A stretch of DNA of 62,652 bases from Streptomyces spinoverrucosus (GCF_006539505.1 NZ_BJND01000057.1:1-62652), one strand, 5' to 3'; numbered from the stretch's first letter, positions 49,642 through 58,328 are shown. The notes: a model not told the origin generated them from the sequence alone. Numbers and translations are program-made.

Positions 49642-50477
49642 TTGTCCGGGTCACCCCCTGAACTGCCGATCGCGGTGCTCGACGCGCTCATGCCCACGAC
49701 CCAGCGCTTGGCCGTGAACCGCCGGGGCTCCATGGTCTGGGAGGTCGAAGGCCATCGGGGCCACTACGCTGTGAAACTCGGCTACCCGATCGAGGCTACG
49801 GCCGACTGGCCCGCCCAGCCCTGGACCGCGCTCGCCCCCGCGCGCGAGGGTGCCGTACTGCATCGCCTCGGCTTCGATGACTTCGCGTACGGCGAGTGGG
49901 AGCGCGGGACGTGGAACTTCCAGCCGTGGCACGAAGGGCCGGGCCTTTACCACCTGTGGGAGCCCTGCCGTAGGCAAGACTCGCCCGTCGAACCGCACAC
50001 CAGCGTCGCACTGGGCTGTGTCGAGGCCCTGGCCGAACTCCACGCCAAGGGCTGGGCCCATGGTGACGTACAGCCCGCCCACTTCATCATCGGGCGGAGC
50101 GGACGCACCTCATCGACCTCGCCCTTGCCCGGGGCGGACACGTGCCCGAAGGGTACGACTTCCCGTTCCGCGGCTGCCTCGTCCACTACGAGGCACCGGA
50201 GATTGCCCGAAGCGTGCTCGCCACCGGAGAAGCCGAGCCAACGCAGGGAGCCGACATCTACGCGCTCGGTGCATCCCTGCTCATCTCCGCCACGGGCTGG
50301 CGGGCGGTCGAGTATCCGGACGGCGCTCCGCGCCCCGTTCAGAGAGAGGCCGTGGCGAACGGGAAGCGTCGCCCCGTGAAGGCGCCCGGCGAGCTGGGTG
50401 AACTGATCGACGCGATGCTCAGCCACGCTCCCGAGGATCGGCCCACCATCTACGAGGTAGGCAAGGCCATGAGCTGA
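49642..50477 (+). pseudogene. Kinase-like (aminoglycoside phosphotransferase/STK fold) gene, frameshifted
   Basis: Start TTG 49642 has GGAG eight bases upstream. The first frame gives a kinase-like N-lobe (VWEVEGHRGHYAVKLGYP with the ATP-binding Lys) and catalytic loop WAHGDVQPAHFII (HxD). The reading then moves by one base near 50095-50110 into a frame giving LIDLALARGGHVPEGYDF (Asp of the DFG-equivalent), YEAPEIA, GADIYALGASLL and PEDRPTIYEV, all kinase features. Both halves are well conserved, so the shift is recent or a sequence error. A fragment of a second copy is at 40404-40476. Confidence 0.75.
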
Positions 50478-50532
50478 TCCCGAAGCGCCGGTTCATCGGA
50501 GCCGCTCGCACGGCTGCGGCCGACAAAACAAA

Positions 50533-50578
50533 GACCGGACCACCCCTCAGCCTGGACAGCATTCCGGGTGGTCCGGTC
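50533..50578 (+). terminator. Terminator after the kinase-like gene
   Basis: A perfect 13-bp stem GACCGGACCACCC/GGGTGGTCCGGTC (50533-50545, 50566-50578) with a 20-nt loop, 56 bases after the stop. Confidence 0.7.
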
Positions 50579-51472
50579 ACGGAATCCCTGATCAGGACCC
50601 CGGTGCCGATGGTACCGGGGCAGTTGGCGTGCTCGGATGCCGGTGCTGCTGCAACCCGGCTTCGCGTTGTCGAGTGAGAGAGGTTCTGACCTGAGCCACC
50701 GAAAGTCAGCCACGACGGCGCGTGCGCCGAACGAGCACCCGTCACGTGTGTCTCCAGCAACCCAGTGCCGGCCTCAGCCACGCTTCTTCCATCGTCACGA
50801 GCCGCACCTCGATCGAGCCTGGGCGTTGCCGACGTGTCCTGTCCACTGGGATCGGATTGCGGCTCAGTGGGCCATGTGGCATGGAGGGGTGGGCGGTTGG
50901 GTGACGTGGTCGCGCTTGGTCGGTGTCGGCCCGGTCCTGGTGCTCGGCGTGGTCGGGGTTGCTTCCTGGTCTGGCTGTACGCCTTGGCGATGCTGCGCGC
51001 TGAGCGGGTGGGGGCCGCCGGAGCGGTGGCAGAGACATGGAGCGGCGGCGGCCCTTGGCCGCCAGCGCGCGCGGCCCGCCGTAGGCGGGCCGCCTTGATC
51101 CAGTAAAGAAACTCTGAACAGCTCCGCTGTGCTGGGCCCCTGGCCGGTCGCGCAGACATGCGCTGACCCCGACCTCCCACCCGCTCGCCGGCTCCTGCAC
51201 CGCTTTAGCCCGATAGATCCGCATTCATCCCCGTTTGTTCTGGCGGTCGCTGGAATTTATCCACAGGCGGGGGATCGCAGGATGCCATTACGCGGTTGGT
51301 CGGGGCTTACCAGGCCACGCCGTGACCATTTCGTGACCTTGGCCGGGTGCTGGTGGTCGGCTTCGTGGTCGGCGGTGAGTGGTGCGCTGATTTTTGTCCG
51401 GCGACTGTCACACCGACTGGTTCTCCGGCACCTGTAGCAAGCGAGTACGGGCGTCCGACTGGAGGTGGAGAA
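50579..51472. other. Long gap without convincing genes
   Basis: About 890 bases. Both strands have open frames, but none shows Streptomyces codon bias together with a ribosome site and sensible protein. GC is lower and less biased than in flanking genes. No clear repeats were seen; an element origin or regulatory region cannot be ruled out. Confidence 0.5.
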
Positions 51473-51787
51473 GTGGCGTGGATCACAGAACTAGAGGTCA
51501 CACCGATGCGGATCTCGGCACCCCCCATAGGCGATCCCCGATGGATCGAGCGGCACAACATAGCGCCGAAGTGCCGGTTACCCAAACCGGCGATTCTCCG
51601 GACTATTGATGCTCCTGACCGAGGACTGGAAGGACGAGTGATGTGGGCGCAGGGAGACGCCAGTTCCCGTCCAGCGGGACGCAGAGGAATCCGAAGGACG
51701 GTTTCTGCCCGCCCTGCGGGAGTGCAGCGCAGCGCACCTCGTACGTGTCCGGTCTGGCAGGTAGACCTAGCTCAACAGCCGCGATGA
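51473..51787 (+). CDS. Possible small protein (doubtful)
   Basis: A 104-residue frame starting GTG 51473 with a very strong GGAGGTGGAG four bases before it. The first 50 residues (WITELEVTPMRISAPPIGDP, then WIERHNIAPKCRL) look protein-like; the rest is Arg/Ser/Pro-rich and unconvincing. It may be a truncated gene. Confidence 0.35.
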   Translation: MAWITELEVTPMRISAPPIGDPRWIERHNIAPKCRLPKPAILRTIDAPDRGLEGRVMWAQGDASSRPAGRRGIRRTVSARPAGVQRSAPRTCPVWQVDLAQQPR

Positions 51788-51908
51788 CGGCTTGCCGAGC
51801 GGTACGGGCAAGCCCTGATCCGGCGGTGGATGACCGCTGGGCAAGCCTTCGGGCAAGCCCTCGACGGTTGGCTGAATGCAACAACGGCACAGCAGTGAAC
51901 GGGGAGAC

Positions 51909-52148
51909 ATGACCGAGCAGATGCGCGACTCAGAAAGGGAGTTGATCGCCATTCACAGCCGGGAGGCGGCAGAGGTGGCCGCACTGGTCCGCGAGATGAG
52001 GGCCACGGTGGCAAGGCTCGGCCATGAAGCGATGGAAATGCGGCAGGAGGTCGCTCGGCTCAAGACTGCGGCGGCTAGGACGGCGGCGGCTGCTGGGCCT
52101 TCTTCAGGGCCTCGACTTCCCGACGCAATTCCTGGTGCTCCGCACTGA
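51909..52148 (+). CDS. Small coiled-coil protein
   Basis: A 79-residue protein starting MTEQMRDSERELIAI after GGGGAGAC. Residues about 10-55 form a heptad-rich coiled coil (EVAALVREMRATVARLGHEAMEMRQEVARL). The C-terminal 24 residues overlap the end of the convergent GntR gene by 74 bases. The GntR protein also ends in a coiled-coil-like stretch, so pairing of the two is conceivable but unproven. Confidence 0.5.
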   Translation: MTEQMRDSERELIAIHSREAAEVAALVREMRATVARLGHEAMEMRQEVARLKTAAARTAAAAGPSSGPRLPDAIPGAPH

Positions 52149-52560
52149 GTGCTCGAATCTCGTCGCGCAGGGCGGCGAGTAGTTCGATGAGGGAGGACCC
52201 GGCAGATTCGTTGCCGGGCTCCCCCTCCTCGACTTCTGCGTCCGGCTCTTCCTTACCCTTCTTGGCCAGGTACCAGGCGGGCGGGTTGTAGCCGATGGTG
52301 AACTCACCCGTGCGGTCGGCGACGTCGGCGACGAAACTGCCCCGGCCGTGGATGGTGTAGATCAGCCCTTCGTCCCGCAGCACGTTCAGGGCGCTTCTTG
52401 CGGTCATGTTGGCAACGCCGAAGCGCTCTTGCAGCTCACGGACGGACGGCATCTGTTCGCCGGGCTTGAAGCGGCCTTGCTTGATGTCGCGCCGAAGCTC
52501 GTCGGCCGCGTGCTGATACGGCGGCCGGCGGTCCTGCTTCTTGTCTGGCGCGGGAGTCAT
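52075..52560 (-). CDS. GntR-family regulator of transfer (KorSA-like)
   Basis: A 161-residue GntR regulator: winged helix near residues 12-78 (YQHAADELRRDIKQGRFKPGEQ, PSVRELQERFGVANMTARSAL, IYTIHGRGSFVA), then a short acidic linker and a C-terminal helix rich in Glu/Leu. There is no full effector domain, as in pSAM2 KorSA-type repressors of pra and tra genes. Start 52560 is preferred (MTPAPDKKQ). Divergent from the transfer operon, whose promoter contains CTAG half-sites also found before its own gene. Confidence 0.85.
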   Translation of the reverse strand: MTPAPDKKQDRRPPYQHAADELRRDIKQGRFKPGEQMPSVRELQERFGVANMTARSALNVLRDEGLIYTIHGRGSFVADVADRTGEFTIGYNPPAWYLAKKGKEEPDAEVEEGEPGNESAGSSLIELLAALRDEIRALSAEHQELRREVEALKKAQQPPPS

Positions 52561-52579
52561 GCCCCAAGGGTAGCGACTC

Positions 52580-52681
52580 CTAGCTCCCCTAGCACACCCC
52601 ACTGACATAGCTGAACTGCGCCACTGGACACCTAGCTCACCCTTATGACTTGACAGTGCTAGGTGAGCGAGGTTCTATAGA
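52580..52681 (+). promoter_or_regulatory. Transfer-operon promoter with GntR half-sites
   Basis: TTGACA at 52650-52655 and TTCTAT at 52673-52678 are 17 bases apart, a strong promoter for the transfer genes. CTAG-centred words (CTAGCTC 52580, CTAGCTCAC 52632, CTAGGTGAG 52659) occur across the divergent gap, the last inside the spacer. Repression by the GntR protein is inferred. Confidence 0.6.
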
Positions 52682-52729
52682 TCACGCCTCGCCGCCCGGC
52701 GGAGCACCTAACGAAAGGACGTAACACCC

Positions 52730-53089
52730 ATGGCTCGTATCCGTGTTGGCCTGCTCCCCACCGCGTCGTTCATGGTCGGCACCCTGCCGGTGCCGAAGTA
52801 CGCGGACGCCGAGAAGACCCAGTTCGCCGTGGACCGCGAAACCGGCGCAAAGCTGATGACGATCACCCTCTTCTTCATGGAGGAGGACCGTGCCGAGGCG
52901 CTGAAGATCACCGTTCCTGAGACCGGTCTCCCCAACGGCCTCAAGCCCGGCCTGCCGGTCATGCCGGTGGAGCTGTTCGCCACCCCGTGGGCCCGGATCT
53001 TCAACGGCCAGCTCTCGGACGGCATCGCCTACCGCGCCGACCGCCTGGACCTGGTCGGCGGACCCGCCCCGGCCGCTGAAGCGGCGTGA
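52730..53089 (+). CDS. Conserved-type AICE protein, first gene of the transfer operon
   Basis: A 119-residue protein with start ATG 52730 and GAAAGGA upstream. Sequence such as ASFMVGTLPVPKYADAEKTQF, FFMEEDRAEALKITVPE and WARIFNGQLSDGIAYRA suggests a small beta-rich fold with no signal peptide. Proteins of this kind often precede the Tra gene in AICEs, from memory. Function unknown. Its TGA overlaps the next GTG. Confidence 0.7.
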   Translation: MARIRVGLLPTASFMVGTLPVPKYADAEKTQFAVDRETGAKLMTITLFFMEEDRAEALKITVPETGLPNGLKPGLPVMPVELFATPWARIFNGQLSDGIAYRADRLDLVGGPAPAAEAA

Positions 53090-53292
53090 GCGGCACCGCA
53101 TTCCGGTTCGGCGCTGAGCGCAGCTACCCGCTGGCTCACGCCGGGCCGGACCCCCGGTTCACCGAGTCACTCGTGAACTCGGTGGCGGCCGTGCTCGTCG
53201 GCTACGGCTACCCCCGCCTCGCCACCTGGCAGGACTGGGCGGCTCTCGAATCGGCCCTGGCGGCCTTCCTCTACAACCCCAAGGAGCAATGA
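53086..53292 (+). CDS. Small hypothetical protein of the transfer operon
   Basis: A 68-residue ORF starting GTG 53086, overlapping the previous stop (GTGA). Helical sequence ESLVNSVAAVLVGYGYPRLAT and WAALESALAAFLY. Its stop directly abuts the Tra start at 53293. Translational coupling on both sides argues that it is real; role unknown. Confidence 0.65.
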   Translation: MSGTAFRFGAERSYPLAHAGPDPRFTESLVNSVAAVLVGYGYPRLATWQDWAALESALAAFLYNPKEQ

Positions 53293-54702
53293 ATGTCCGT
53301 GCAGGAGGTGTTCGGCCTCGCCCCGCTCGTCGCGCTGCTCGGCCTCGTCGTGTTCGCCATGTGGGCGGTGGTGTGGGTGGTCCGCTACGTGCGCGCCGAC
53401 GCCATGACCCGGCAGTCCATCCGGCAGGCCGTGCGCGTGCGATGGGGCTGGAAGCGGCTCGCGCAGATGCTGAAGCTGTGCGCCACGGACAAGATGCCGA
53501 CCGCGCTCGCGTCGCTGGCGAACACGGACGGCAAGCCCGTCAAGCCCCGCGTCCTGGTACCCGCACTGAAGGTCACGCATGACGCGTACGGGGTGATCGC
53601 ACGGGCGACCTGTCTGCCGGGCGTCGGCCTGGCGGAGTTCCAGAAGGCGGCCCCCTACCTGGCGGATGCCTGGCGTATGACCCGAGTGTCAGCGCTGCCG
53701 GGGGACAAGCCCGGACAGGTCATGCTGCGCGGGGTGCGCGTGGACCCGCTGATCACGCCGACGGTTCATGTGCCCAGCGGCCGCCCGCCTGCGGAGTACG
53801 CGACGTGGGACCTGGGGGTGGACGAGTTCGGCATGCCCGTCTTCGTGCCCCTCAAGGAAGTGCCCGGAGTGGCTATCGGCGGCCTGCCGGGCTTCGGGAA
53901 GACCTCGTGTGTGAACCGGCTGGTGTGCGACTGGGCGCCCTCGCCGGCCGTGCAGTTCGTCTTCTTCGACGGGAAGGTGTCCCACGCCCACGAGGGCGAC
54001 TACGCCGACCTCGTACAGCGGGCGTTCGCGTTCTGCGGGGATGACCTGGAAGAGGCGAACAAGCTCCTCAAGGAGCTGGTGGAGCTGCGCCGTGCTCGCT
54101 CCGCGAGCATCCGCAAGGTGCTGGGCAAGAAGAACATGTGGCACGTCGGCCCGTCGGCTGACTGGCCCCTGATCGTCATCGTCATCGACGAGGCCCATAC
54201 CTACTTCCGCGACCACAAGGGCTCCGACACGGCCACGAAGCGGCTGGCGGCATTCGCTGCGGAGAACGCCCGGCTCACGGAGGACCTGGTGAAGAAGGGC
54301 CGCTCAGTCGGTTTCCTGACCCTGCTCACCACGCAGAAGACCACCGGGGACGCCATCCCCACCTTCATCCGCGATGTCTGCCCGGTCGGCCTGTCCTTCG
54401 CGCAGAAGACCGCTGACGCCGCCGTGGCCGCGCTCGGCGACGACATCCGTGAGTGGCCCGACGCCAGCCCGGTCCTTCTCCAGGACCCCGCCTACGTCGG
54501 TGTCGCGGTCATGTCCCAGCACGGACGCCTCGGCTTCATCCGCATCCGCACCCCCTACGTCGCCGACGAGGACGCCGCCCGCGTCGCCGAAGCCACCGCC
54601 CACCTGGTGCACCACCCGGCCCGGCTCCTGGAGAACCTGACCGGACGGACGGTCGTGGACCTCACCAAGGACGACCCCGAGCCCCCCGCCATGGCGGCCT
54701 GA
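53293..54702 (+). CDS. FtsK/SpoIIIE-type conjugative DNA translocase (TraSA/TraB-like)
   Basis: A 469-residue protein. One N-terminal membrane helix (LAPLVALLGLVVFAMWAVVWV) is followed by a RecA-like motor: Walker A GLPGFGKTS (about 197-205), Walker B LIVIVIDEAH (about 294-303) and LLTTQKTTGDAIP. This is the AICE-type Tra protein that moves double-stranded DNA between mycelia. Recognition of clt-like octamers is via a C-terminal winged helix in family members; here the C-terminus is short, and no such domain is obvious. Intact frame. Confidence 0.87.
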   Translation: MSVQEVFGLAPLVALLGLVVFAMWAVVWVVRYVRADAMTRQSIRQAVRVRWGWKRLAQMLKLCATDKMPTALASLANTDGKPVKPRVLVPALKVTHDAYGVIARATCLPGVGLAEFQKAAPYLADAWRMTRVSALPGDKPGQVMLRGVRVDPLITPTVHVPSGRPPAEYATWDLGVDEFGMPVFVPLKEVPGVAIGGLPGFGKTSCVNRLVCDWAPSPAVQFVFFDGKVSHAHEGDYADLVQRAFAFCGDDLEEANKLLKELVELRRARSASIRKVLGKKNMWHVGPSADWPLIVIVIDEAHTYFRDHKGSDTATKRLAAFAAENARLTEDLVKKGRSVGFLTLLTTQKTTGDAIPTFIRDVCPVGLSFAQKTADAAVAALGDDIREWPDASPVLLQDPAYVGVAVMSQHGRLGFIRIRTPYVADEDAARVAEATAHLVHHPARLLENLTGRTVVDLTKDDPEPPAMAA

Positions 54703-54703
54703 C

Positions 54704-54889
54704 ATGCGCAGATTCATGAGGATCTACATCCGGCACATGCGTAAGGCGATCACCGCTCAGGACTTCGACTTGGCCGATCGGATCGGCATCGCCGCCTATC
54801 GCGTCGCCAACGCCAACGAGCGTCGGGTCCTGGAGACCTACCTCGGCCCGAACGCCGCCCGCCGGGCCGGCCTCGCCCCCAGGCCCTGA
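54704..54889 (+). CDS. Small basic protein after tra
   Basis: A 61-residue protein starting MRRFMRIYIRHMRKAITAQ, strongly basic and helical (DLADRIGIAAYRVANANERRVLETYL). It starts two bases after the Tra stop, so it is translated with it. Position matches small spd genes of conjugative Streptomyces elements, but the sequence itself is not recognised. Confidence 0.6.
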   Translation: MRRFMRIYIRHMRKAITAQDFDLADRIGIAAYRVANANERRVLETYLGPNAARRAGLAPRP

Positions 54890-54938
54890 CAACCCTGACC
54901 GATTCCCCACCGACACCACGAGAGGAGGTGAACTCCCT

Positions 54939-55667
54939 ATGACTGAGGATCGGATCACCCAGCGCACCGTGACCGTCGTCATGGGCATCATCGCCGCCCT
55001 GGCGTTCGTCTTCTCCTTCGGCAACGTCTGGGCCCTGGCCCTGCGCCTGGGCGTCCCCGCCCCCATTGCGCCCCTGATCGCCCCCATGGTCGACCTGTCC
55101 GTGGTCGGTCTCCTGGTCGCCCTGCGCTACCTCTCCCTGCGCGGCGTCCCGTCCGAGCAGATCAAGGCGGCCAGTCGCCTCATGCACGTCTCCGGGCTGC
55201 TGACCCTGGCCCTCAACATCGCCGAGCCCATCGTCGCCCGGCACTACGGCCGCGCCGCTGTCGACGCCGTAGCCCCGGTGCTGCTCCTCGGCTGGGGAGC
55301 GGTCGGCCCGCAGCTCCTGCGCTCCTTCCACACGGTCGCCACCGATGCAGCCGACCCGGCTCCCGCTGTCGACACGGAACCGGCTCAAGAGTCCGTCCCG
55401 GCTCCCGTCGAGACGGAACCCGCCCCGACGCCTGCCCCGCCCGTGACGGCGAACCCCGCTCCGCTCGCGCCGCTCTCCACCCCGGACCCCGTCACACCCG
55501 TGGCTACCGTGCCTGCGGTCAAGGTGCCTGAGCCGCTGCTGACCGAAGCACGCTCCATCGCCGCGTCCCATCACGCCGAGCACGGCGAACCCATCACAGC
55601 GGCCCAGCTCAAGAGGCGACTCGGCATCGGCCAGCCCATGGCCACCGCCCTCCACGCCGCCCTGTAG
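54939..55667 (+). CDS. SpdB-like (DUF2637) membrane protein
   Basis: A 242-residue protein with four hydrophobic helices in the first 125 residues (TVTVVMGIIAALAFVFSFG, LIAPMVDLSVVGLLVALRYL, LLTLALNIAEPI and a fourth), the DUF2637/SpdB pattern. A Pro/Ala/Glu-rich linker follows, and a C-terminal small helical domain (ITAAQLKRRLGIGQPMATAL) that may bind DNA. Spd proteins help spread element DNA along septated mycelium. GAGAGGAGG precedes the start. Confidence 0.8.
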   Translation: MTEDRITQRTVTVVMGIIAALAFVFSFGNVWALALRLGVPAPIAPLIAPMVDLSVVGLLVALRYLSLRGVPSEQIKAASRLMHVSGLLTLALNIAEPIVARHYGRAAVDAVAPVLLLGWGAVGPQLLRSFHTVATDAADPAPAVDTEPAQESVPAPVETEPAPTPAPPVTANPAPLAPLSTPDPVTPVATVPAVKVPEPLLTEARSIAASHHAEHGEPITAAQLKRRLGIGQPMATALHAAL

Positions 55668-55814
55668 CGCCACCTCCTCCACCGGCCTTCCCGGCGCTGC
55701 CCACCCTCGCCCGCCCCTGGGCCGAACGCCATGCCTGCGGGCAGCAGCCTGAGCGCACTGAATCGCTGCTGCCCGCAGGTCCCACCCTCGCGCCAGAAGG
55801 GAGACCCGCCCCCC

Positions 55815-56692
55815 ATGCGCCGCCCCCTCGACCTGCGCCACATCATCAGCCCCAGCCTGCGGGACCTGATCGAACTGGCCAACACCCACGACTTCGACCG
55901 CGTCACCGAACAGGTCCGCAACCTGCACGGCTGCACCAGCCCCGTCAACCTCCACGGCTGGACCGTCAGCACCGACCCGACCACCAAGGAAGTGGTCCGC
56001 TCCTACCGCTCCGAAGACGAACCGTCCGGACGCCTGCTGACCACCTGCGGCAACCGCCGTGCCTCCCGCTGCCCCGCCTGCTCCCGCGTCTACGCCGCCG
56101 ACACCTACCACCTGATCAAGGCCGGACTGTCCGGCGGCAAGAACGTCGCCGAAACCGTCCGCGCCCATCCCCGCGCCTTCGTCACCCTCACCGCCCCCTC
56201 CTTCGGCCCCGTCCACAACCGCCCCACCACCGACGCGGGCAAGCCTCGGCCCTGTGCCTGCGGCCAGACCCACGCCGAAGACGCGCCGAACAGGCCGAAC
56301 CCATCAAGGCCCTGCCCGTCCAGCAGCACGTACGGCAGATGATCCGCACCGCCTGGGCCCTCGGCCACCTGCCCGAATTCGCACACCTCAGGCTCTGGAA
56401 GTGGGCCCACATGCTCGGCTTCCGCGGCCACTTCTCCACCAAGTCCCGCGCCTTCTCCACCACCCTCGGCGCACTCCGCGACGTACGCCGCGCCTGGCGC
56501 CTCGCCCAGGCCGAAGCCGCCCGCACCCGCGCCGGCCTCCCCACCACCGACGAGACCGCCCTCGTCACCGCCTCCTCGTGGACCTACCTCAGCAGCGGCT
56601 ACCGCCCCGGCGAAGAACTCCTCGCCGCCCAAGTCCGCCACGACATCGCCCACGCCCAACGCCTCAAGCAGGAAGGACTGGTGCCCGCATGA
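55815..56692 (+). pseudogene. RepSA-like replication initiator with internal deletion
   Basis: The N-terminal part (start ATG 55815) reads MRRPLDLRHIISPSLRDLIE, a CGNRRASRCPACSRVYAADTY zinc-type region and GPVHNRPTTDAGKPRPCACGQTHAED, the start of pSAM2-type RepSA proteins. The C-terminal part, in another frame from about 56290, reads QAEPIKALPVQQHVRQMI and LWKWAHMLGFRGHFSTKSR, the end of the same family. From memory RepSA is about 450-490 residues; roughly 200 catalytic residues are missing, and the junction is out of frame. The Rep protein is therefore dead. Confidence 0.85.
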
Positions 56693-56871
56693 CGACGGCC
56701 GTGCTCACCGTGGACCAGGTCGCCGAACGGCTCGGCATCAGCCGCTGGAAGGTCCACGACCTGATCCGCTCCCGCGAACTCCCCTCGTTCAAGATCGGCC
56801 GCTGCCGCCGCATAAGCGAAGCCGCCTTGGACGCCTACGTATCCCTCCGCACCGAACAGGAAGCCGCCTGA
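56689..56871 (+). CDS. xis: Excisionase (Xis), MerR/HTH_17 type
   Basis: A 60-residue DNA-binding protein: LTVDQVAERLGISRWKVHDL, LIRSRELPSFKIGRCRRIS, AALDAYV. This is the standard small winged-helix excisionase upstream of AICE integrases, needed to direct the integrase toward excision. The start overlaps the rep stop (ATGA) and the stop overlaps the int start (TGATG), so rep, xis and int are translated together. Confidence 0.9.
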   Translation: MTTAVLTVDQVAERLGISRWKVHDLIRSRELPSFKIGRCRRISEAALDAYVSLRTEQEAA

Positions 56872-58154
56872 TGGCCAAGCCGAAGAAGAACGCCAACAAC
56901 GAAGGCACCATCTACCAGCGCAAGGACGGCCGTTGGGAGGGCAGTGCGTTCGTTCTGACGACGAACGGCACATACAAGCGGCGCAGCGTCTACGGCAAGA
57001 CCTGGGACGAGGCGCACGAGAAGCTGACCAAGCTCAAGGCCGACTCCCTCAACGGCCTTCCGGTCGCCACCACCAAGATGACCATCGCCGAGTACCTGGC
57101 GTACTGGCTGGCGAACGTCGCCAAGAGCAAGGTTCGCAGGACGACGTACGTCAACTATGAATCCCTCGTCCGCAACTACGTCACCCCGGAGTTCGGCAGG
57201 AAGAAGCTGACCCGGCTCACCGCCCGCGACATCCGGGCCTTCCTGACCCTGACGGCGGCCACCTGCCAGTGCTGCGCGCAGTGCAAGGACAAGAAGCGGC
57301 CCGAGCACAAGCGGCGCTGCTGCGCCCTCGACAAGTGCTGCAAGAAGCTTCCCTCTGACCGGACCGTGCGCTTCCTGCTGGTGATCCTGCGGGCCGCCCT
57401 CCAGCACGCCGTACGTGAGGACGAGCTGCCCCGCAACGTGGCCCGGAACGTGGAGCTGAGCATGGGAACGCAGCGCGAGATCGAACCGCTCACCGTCAAG
57501 GAGGGGCGACAGCTCCTGGCGGCGGCCCGCGACAACCGGCTCTGGGCCGCATACGAGCTGGCTGTCCGTATCGGACTGCGGCGTGGTGAGGTGCTGGGGC
57601 TGCGCTGGTCGGACGTCGATCTTCACGAAGGTGTCGTGACCGTCCGGCAGGCCCTACAGAGGGTCGGCGGCGAACTGCTGATCGTCGCTCCCAAGACTCA
57701 GCGCTCGGCCCGCCGCGTGGCCCTGCCGGCCGAGTGCGTGACCGCGCTCCGCGCCCAGCGTGCTCAGCAGATAGCCGACCGGAAGGCGGCTGGCGCCAAC
57801 TGGAAGGGGACAGGCCAGGGCCTCGTCTTCACCACGAAGAACGGGACCCCGATCGAGCCACGCAACCTGAACCGCTCCTTCGAGGCCCTGTGCGTCCGCG
57901 CCGGCGTCCGCAAGGTCCGCTTTCACGACCTGCGCCACACCTGCGCCTCGCTTCTCCACGAACAGGGCGCCGACGCCCGCATGATCATGGAAGTCCTTGG
58001 CCACAGCTCGATCCGCGTGACCATGGACATCTACACCTTCGTACGGCTCGACTCCCAGCGCTCCGCCTTCGACCGCGTCGGCGACGCACTGAGGGGTGAC
58101 GGCAACGAGCCGGACGATGACGACGGCGCGACGGGCGTCCCCGTAGCCGTCTGA
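56871..58154 (+). CDS. int: Tyrosine-type site-specific integrase
   Basis: A 427-residue tyrosine recombinase. N-terminal arm-binding (EGTIYQRKDGRWEGSAF) and core-binding SAM-like domain (MTIAEYLAYWLANVAKSKVRR); the catalytic domain has Arg in RRGEVLGLRW (about 238), the HxxR box HDLRHTCAS (about 352) and the nucleophile in MDIYTF (about 388). A cysteine-rich insert (CQCCAQCKDKKRPEHKRRCC) near 125-150 is typical of Streptomyces AICE integrases. It lies about 100 bases from the tRNA-Arg 3' end, which is its attachment site. Frame intact. Confidence 0.93.
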   Translation: MAKPKKNANNEGTIYQRKDGRWEGSAFVLTTNGTYKRRSVYGKTWDEAHEKLTKLKADSLNGLPVATTKMTIAEYLAYWLANVAKSKVRRTTYVNYESLVRNYVTPEFGRKKLTRLTARDIRAFLTLTAATCQCCAQCKDKKRPEHKRRCCALDKCCKKLPSDRTVRFLLVILRAALQHAVREDELPRNVARNVELSMGTQREIEPLTVKEGRQLLAAARDNRLWAAYELAVRIGLRRGEVLGLRWSDVDLHEGVVTVRQALQRVGGELLIVAPKTQRSARRVALPAECVTALRAQRAQQIADRKAAGANWKGTGQGLVFTTKNGTPIEPRNLNRSFEALCVRAGVRKVRFHDLRHTCASLLHEQGADARMIMEVLGHSSIRVTMDIYTFVRLDSQRSAFDRVGDALRGDGNEPDDDDGATGVPVAV

Positions 58155-58206
58155 TGTGCCACCGGCCCGTCCTCCGGGCGGTTGCCGTCAACCACTGCCG
58201 TCAAGG

Positions 58207-58297
58207 CAAAAGCCAGAGGCCCTGTGGATCACTCCACAGGGCCTCTGGTCTGCTGCGCACTCGGCAGGATTCGAACCTGCAACCTTCTGATCCGTAG
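58207..58297. repeat. Right att site (attR) with terminator hairpin
   Basis: Contains the 32-nt repeat (58266-58297) shared with 42932-42963 and a perfect 14-bp stem-loop (58215-58246). The stem-loop also acts as the terminator for the minus-strand tRNA-Arg. The core overlaps the T-arm, acceptor and anticodon-side 3' half of the tRNA. Confidence 0.85.
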
Positions 58298-58328
58298 TCA
58301 GATGCTCTATCCGTTAAGCTACGAGTGC
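58257..58328 (-). tRNA. tRNA-Arg (ACG)
   Basis: A 72-nt cloverleaf on the minus strand, starting GCACTCG and closing CGAGTGC (7-bp acceptor). The anticodon loop CTACGGA gives ACG, and the T-loop is GGTTCGAATCC. CCA is not encoded. Intact despite being the integration site, because the element carries the 3' half. Confidence 0.95.

Larger units (their letters stand above)
42932..58297. mobile_element. AICE integrated in tRNA-Arg(ACG), degraded
   Basis: A 15.4-kb pSAM2-type integrative and conjugative element, bounded by a 32-nt repeat of the tRNA 3' part. Contents from the right: int, xis, rep (broken), spdB-like, small ORFs, FtsK/Tra translocase, GntR regulator, kinase-like gene (frameshifted), GRDP-like gene, XRE-TPR regulator (frameshifted) and NUDIX gene. 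At the left end are a truncated AbiJ-like gene and an FG-GAP surface protein as cargo. Loss of rep makes autonomous excision-replication unlikely. Confidence 0.85.

Noticed and set aside
51574..51590. Dyad CCGGTT/AACCGG as an operator
   Set aside because: Short, inside a doubtful reading frame, and not near a promoter.
51603..51890. 95-codon minus-strand frame in the AICE
   Set aside because: No ribosome site and no coherent protein pattern; overlaps other equally weak frames.
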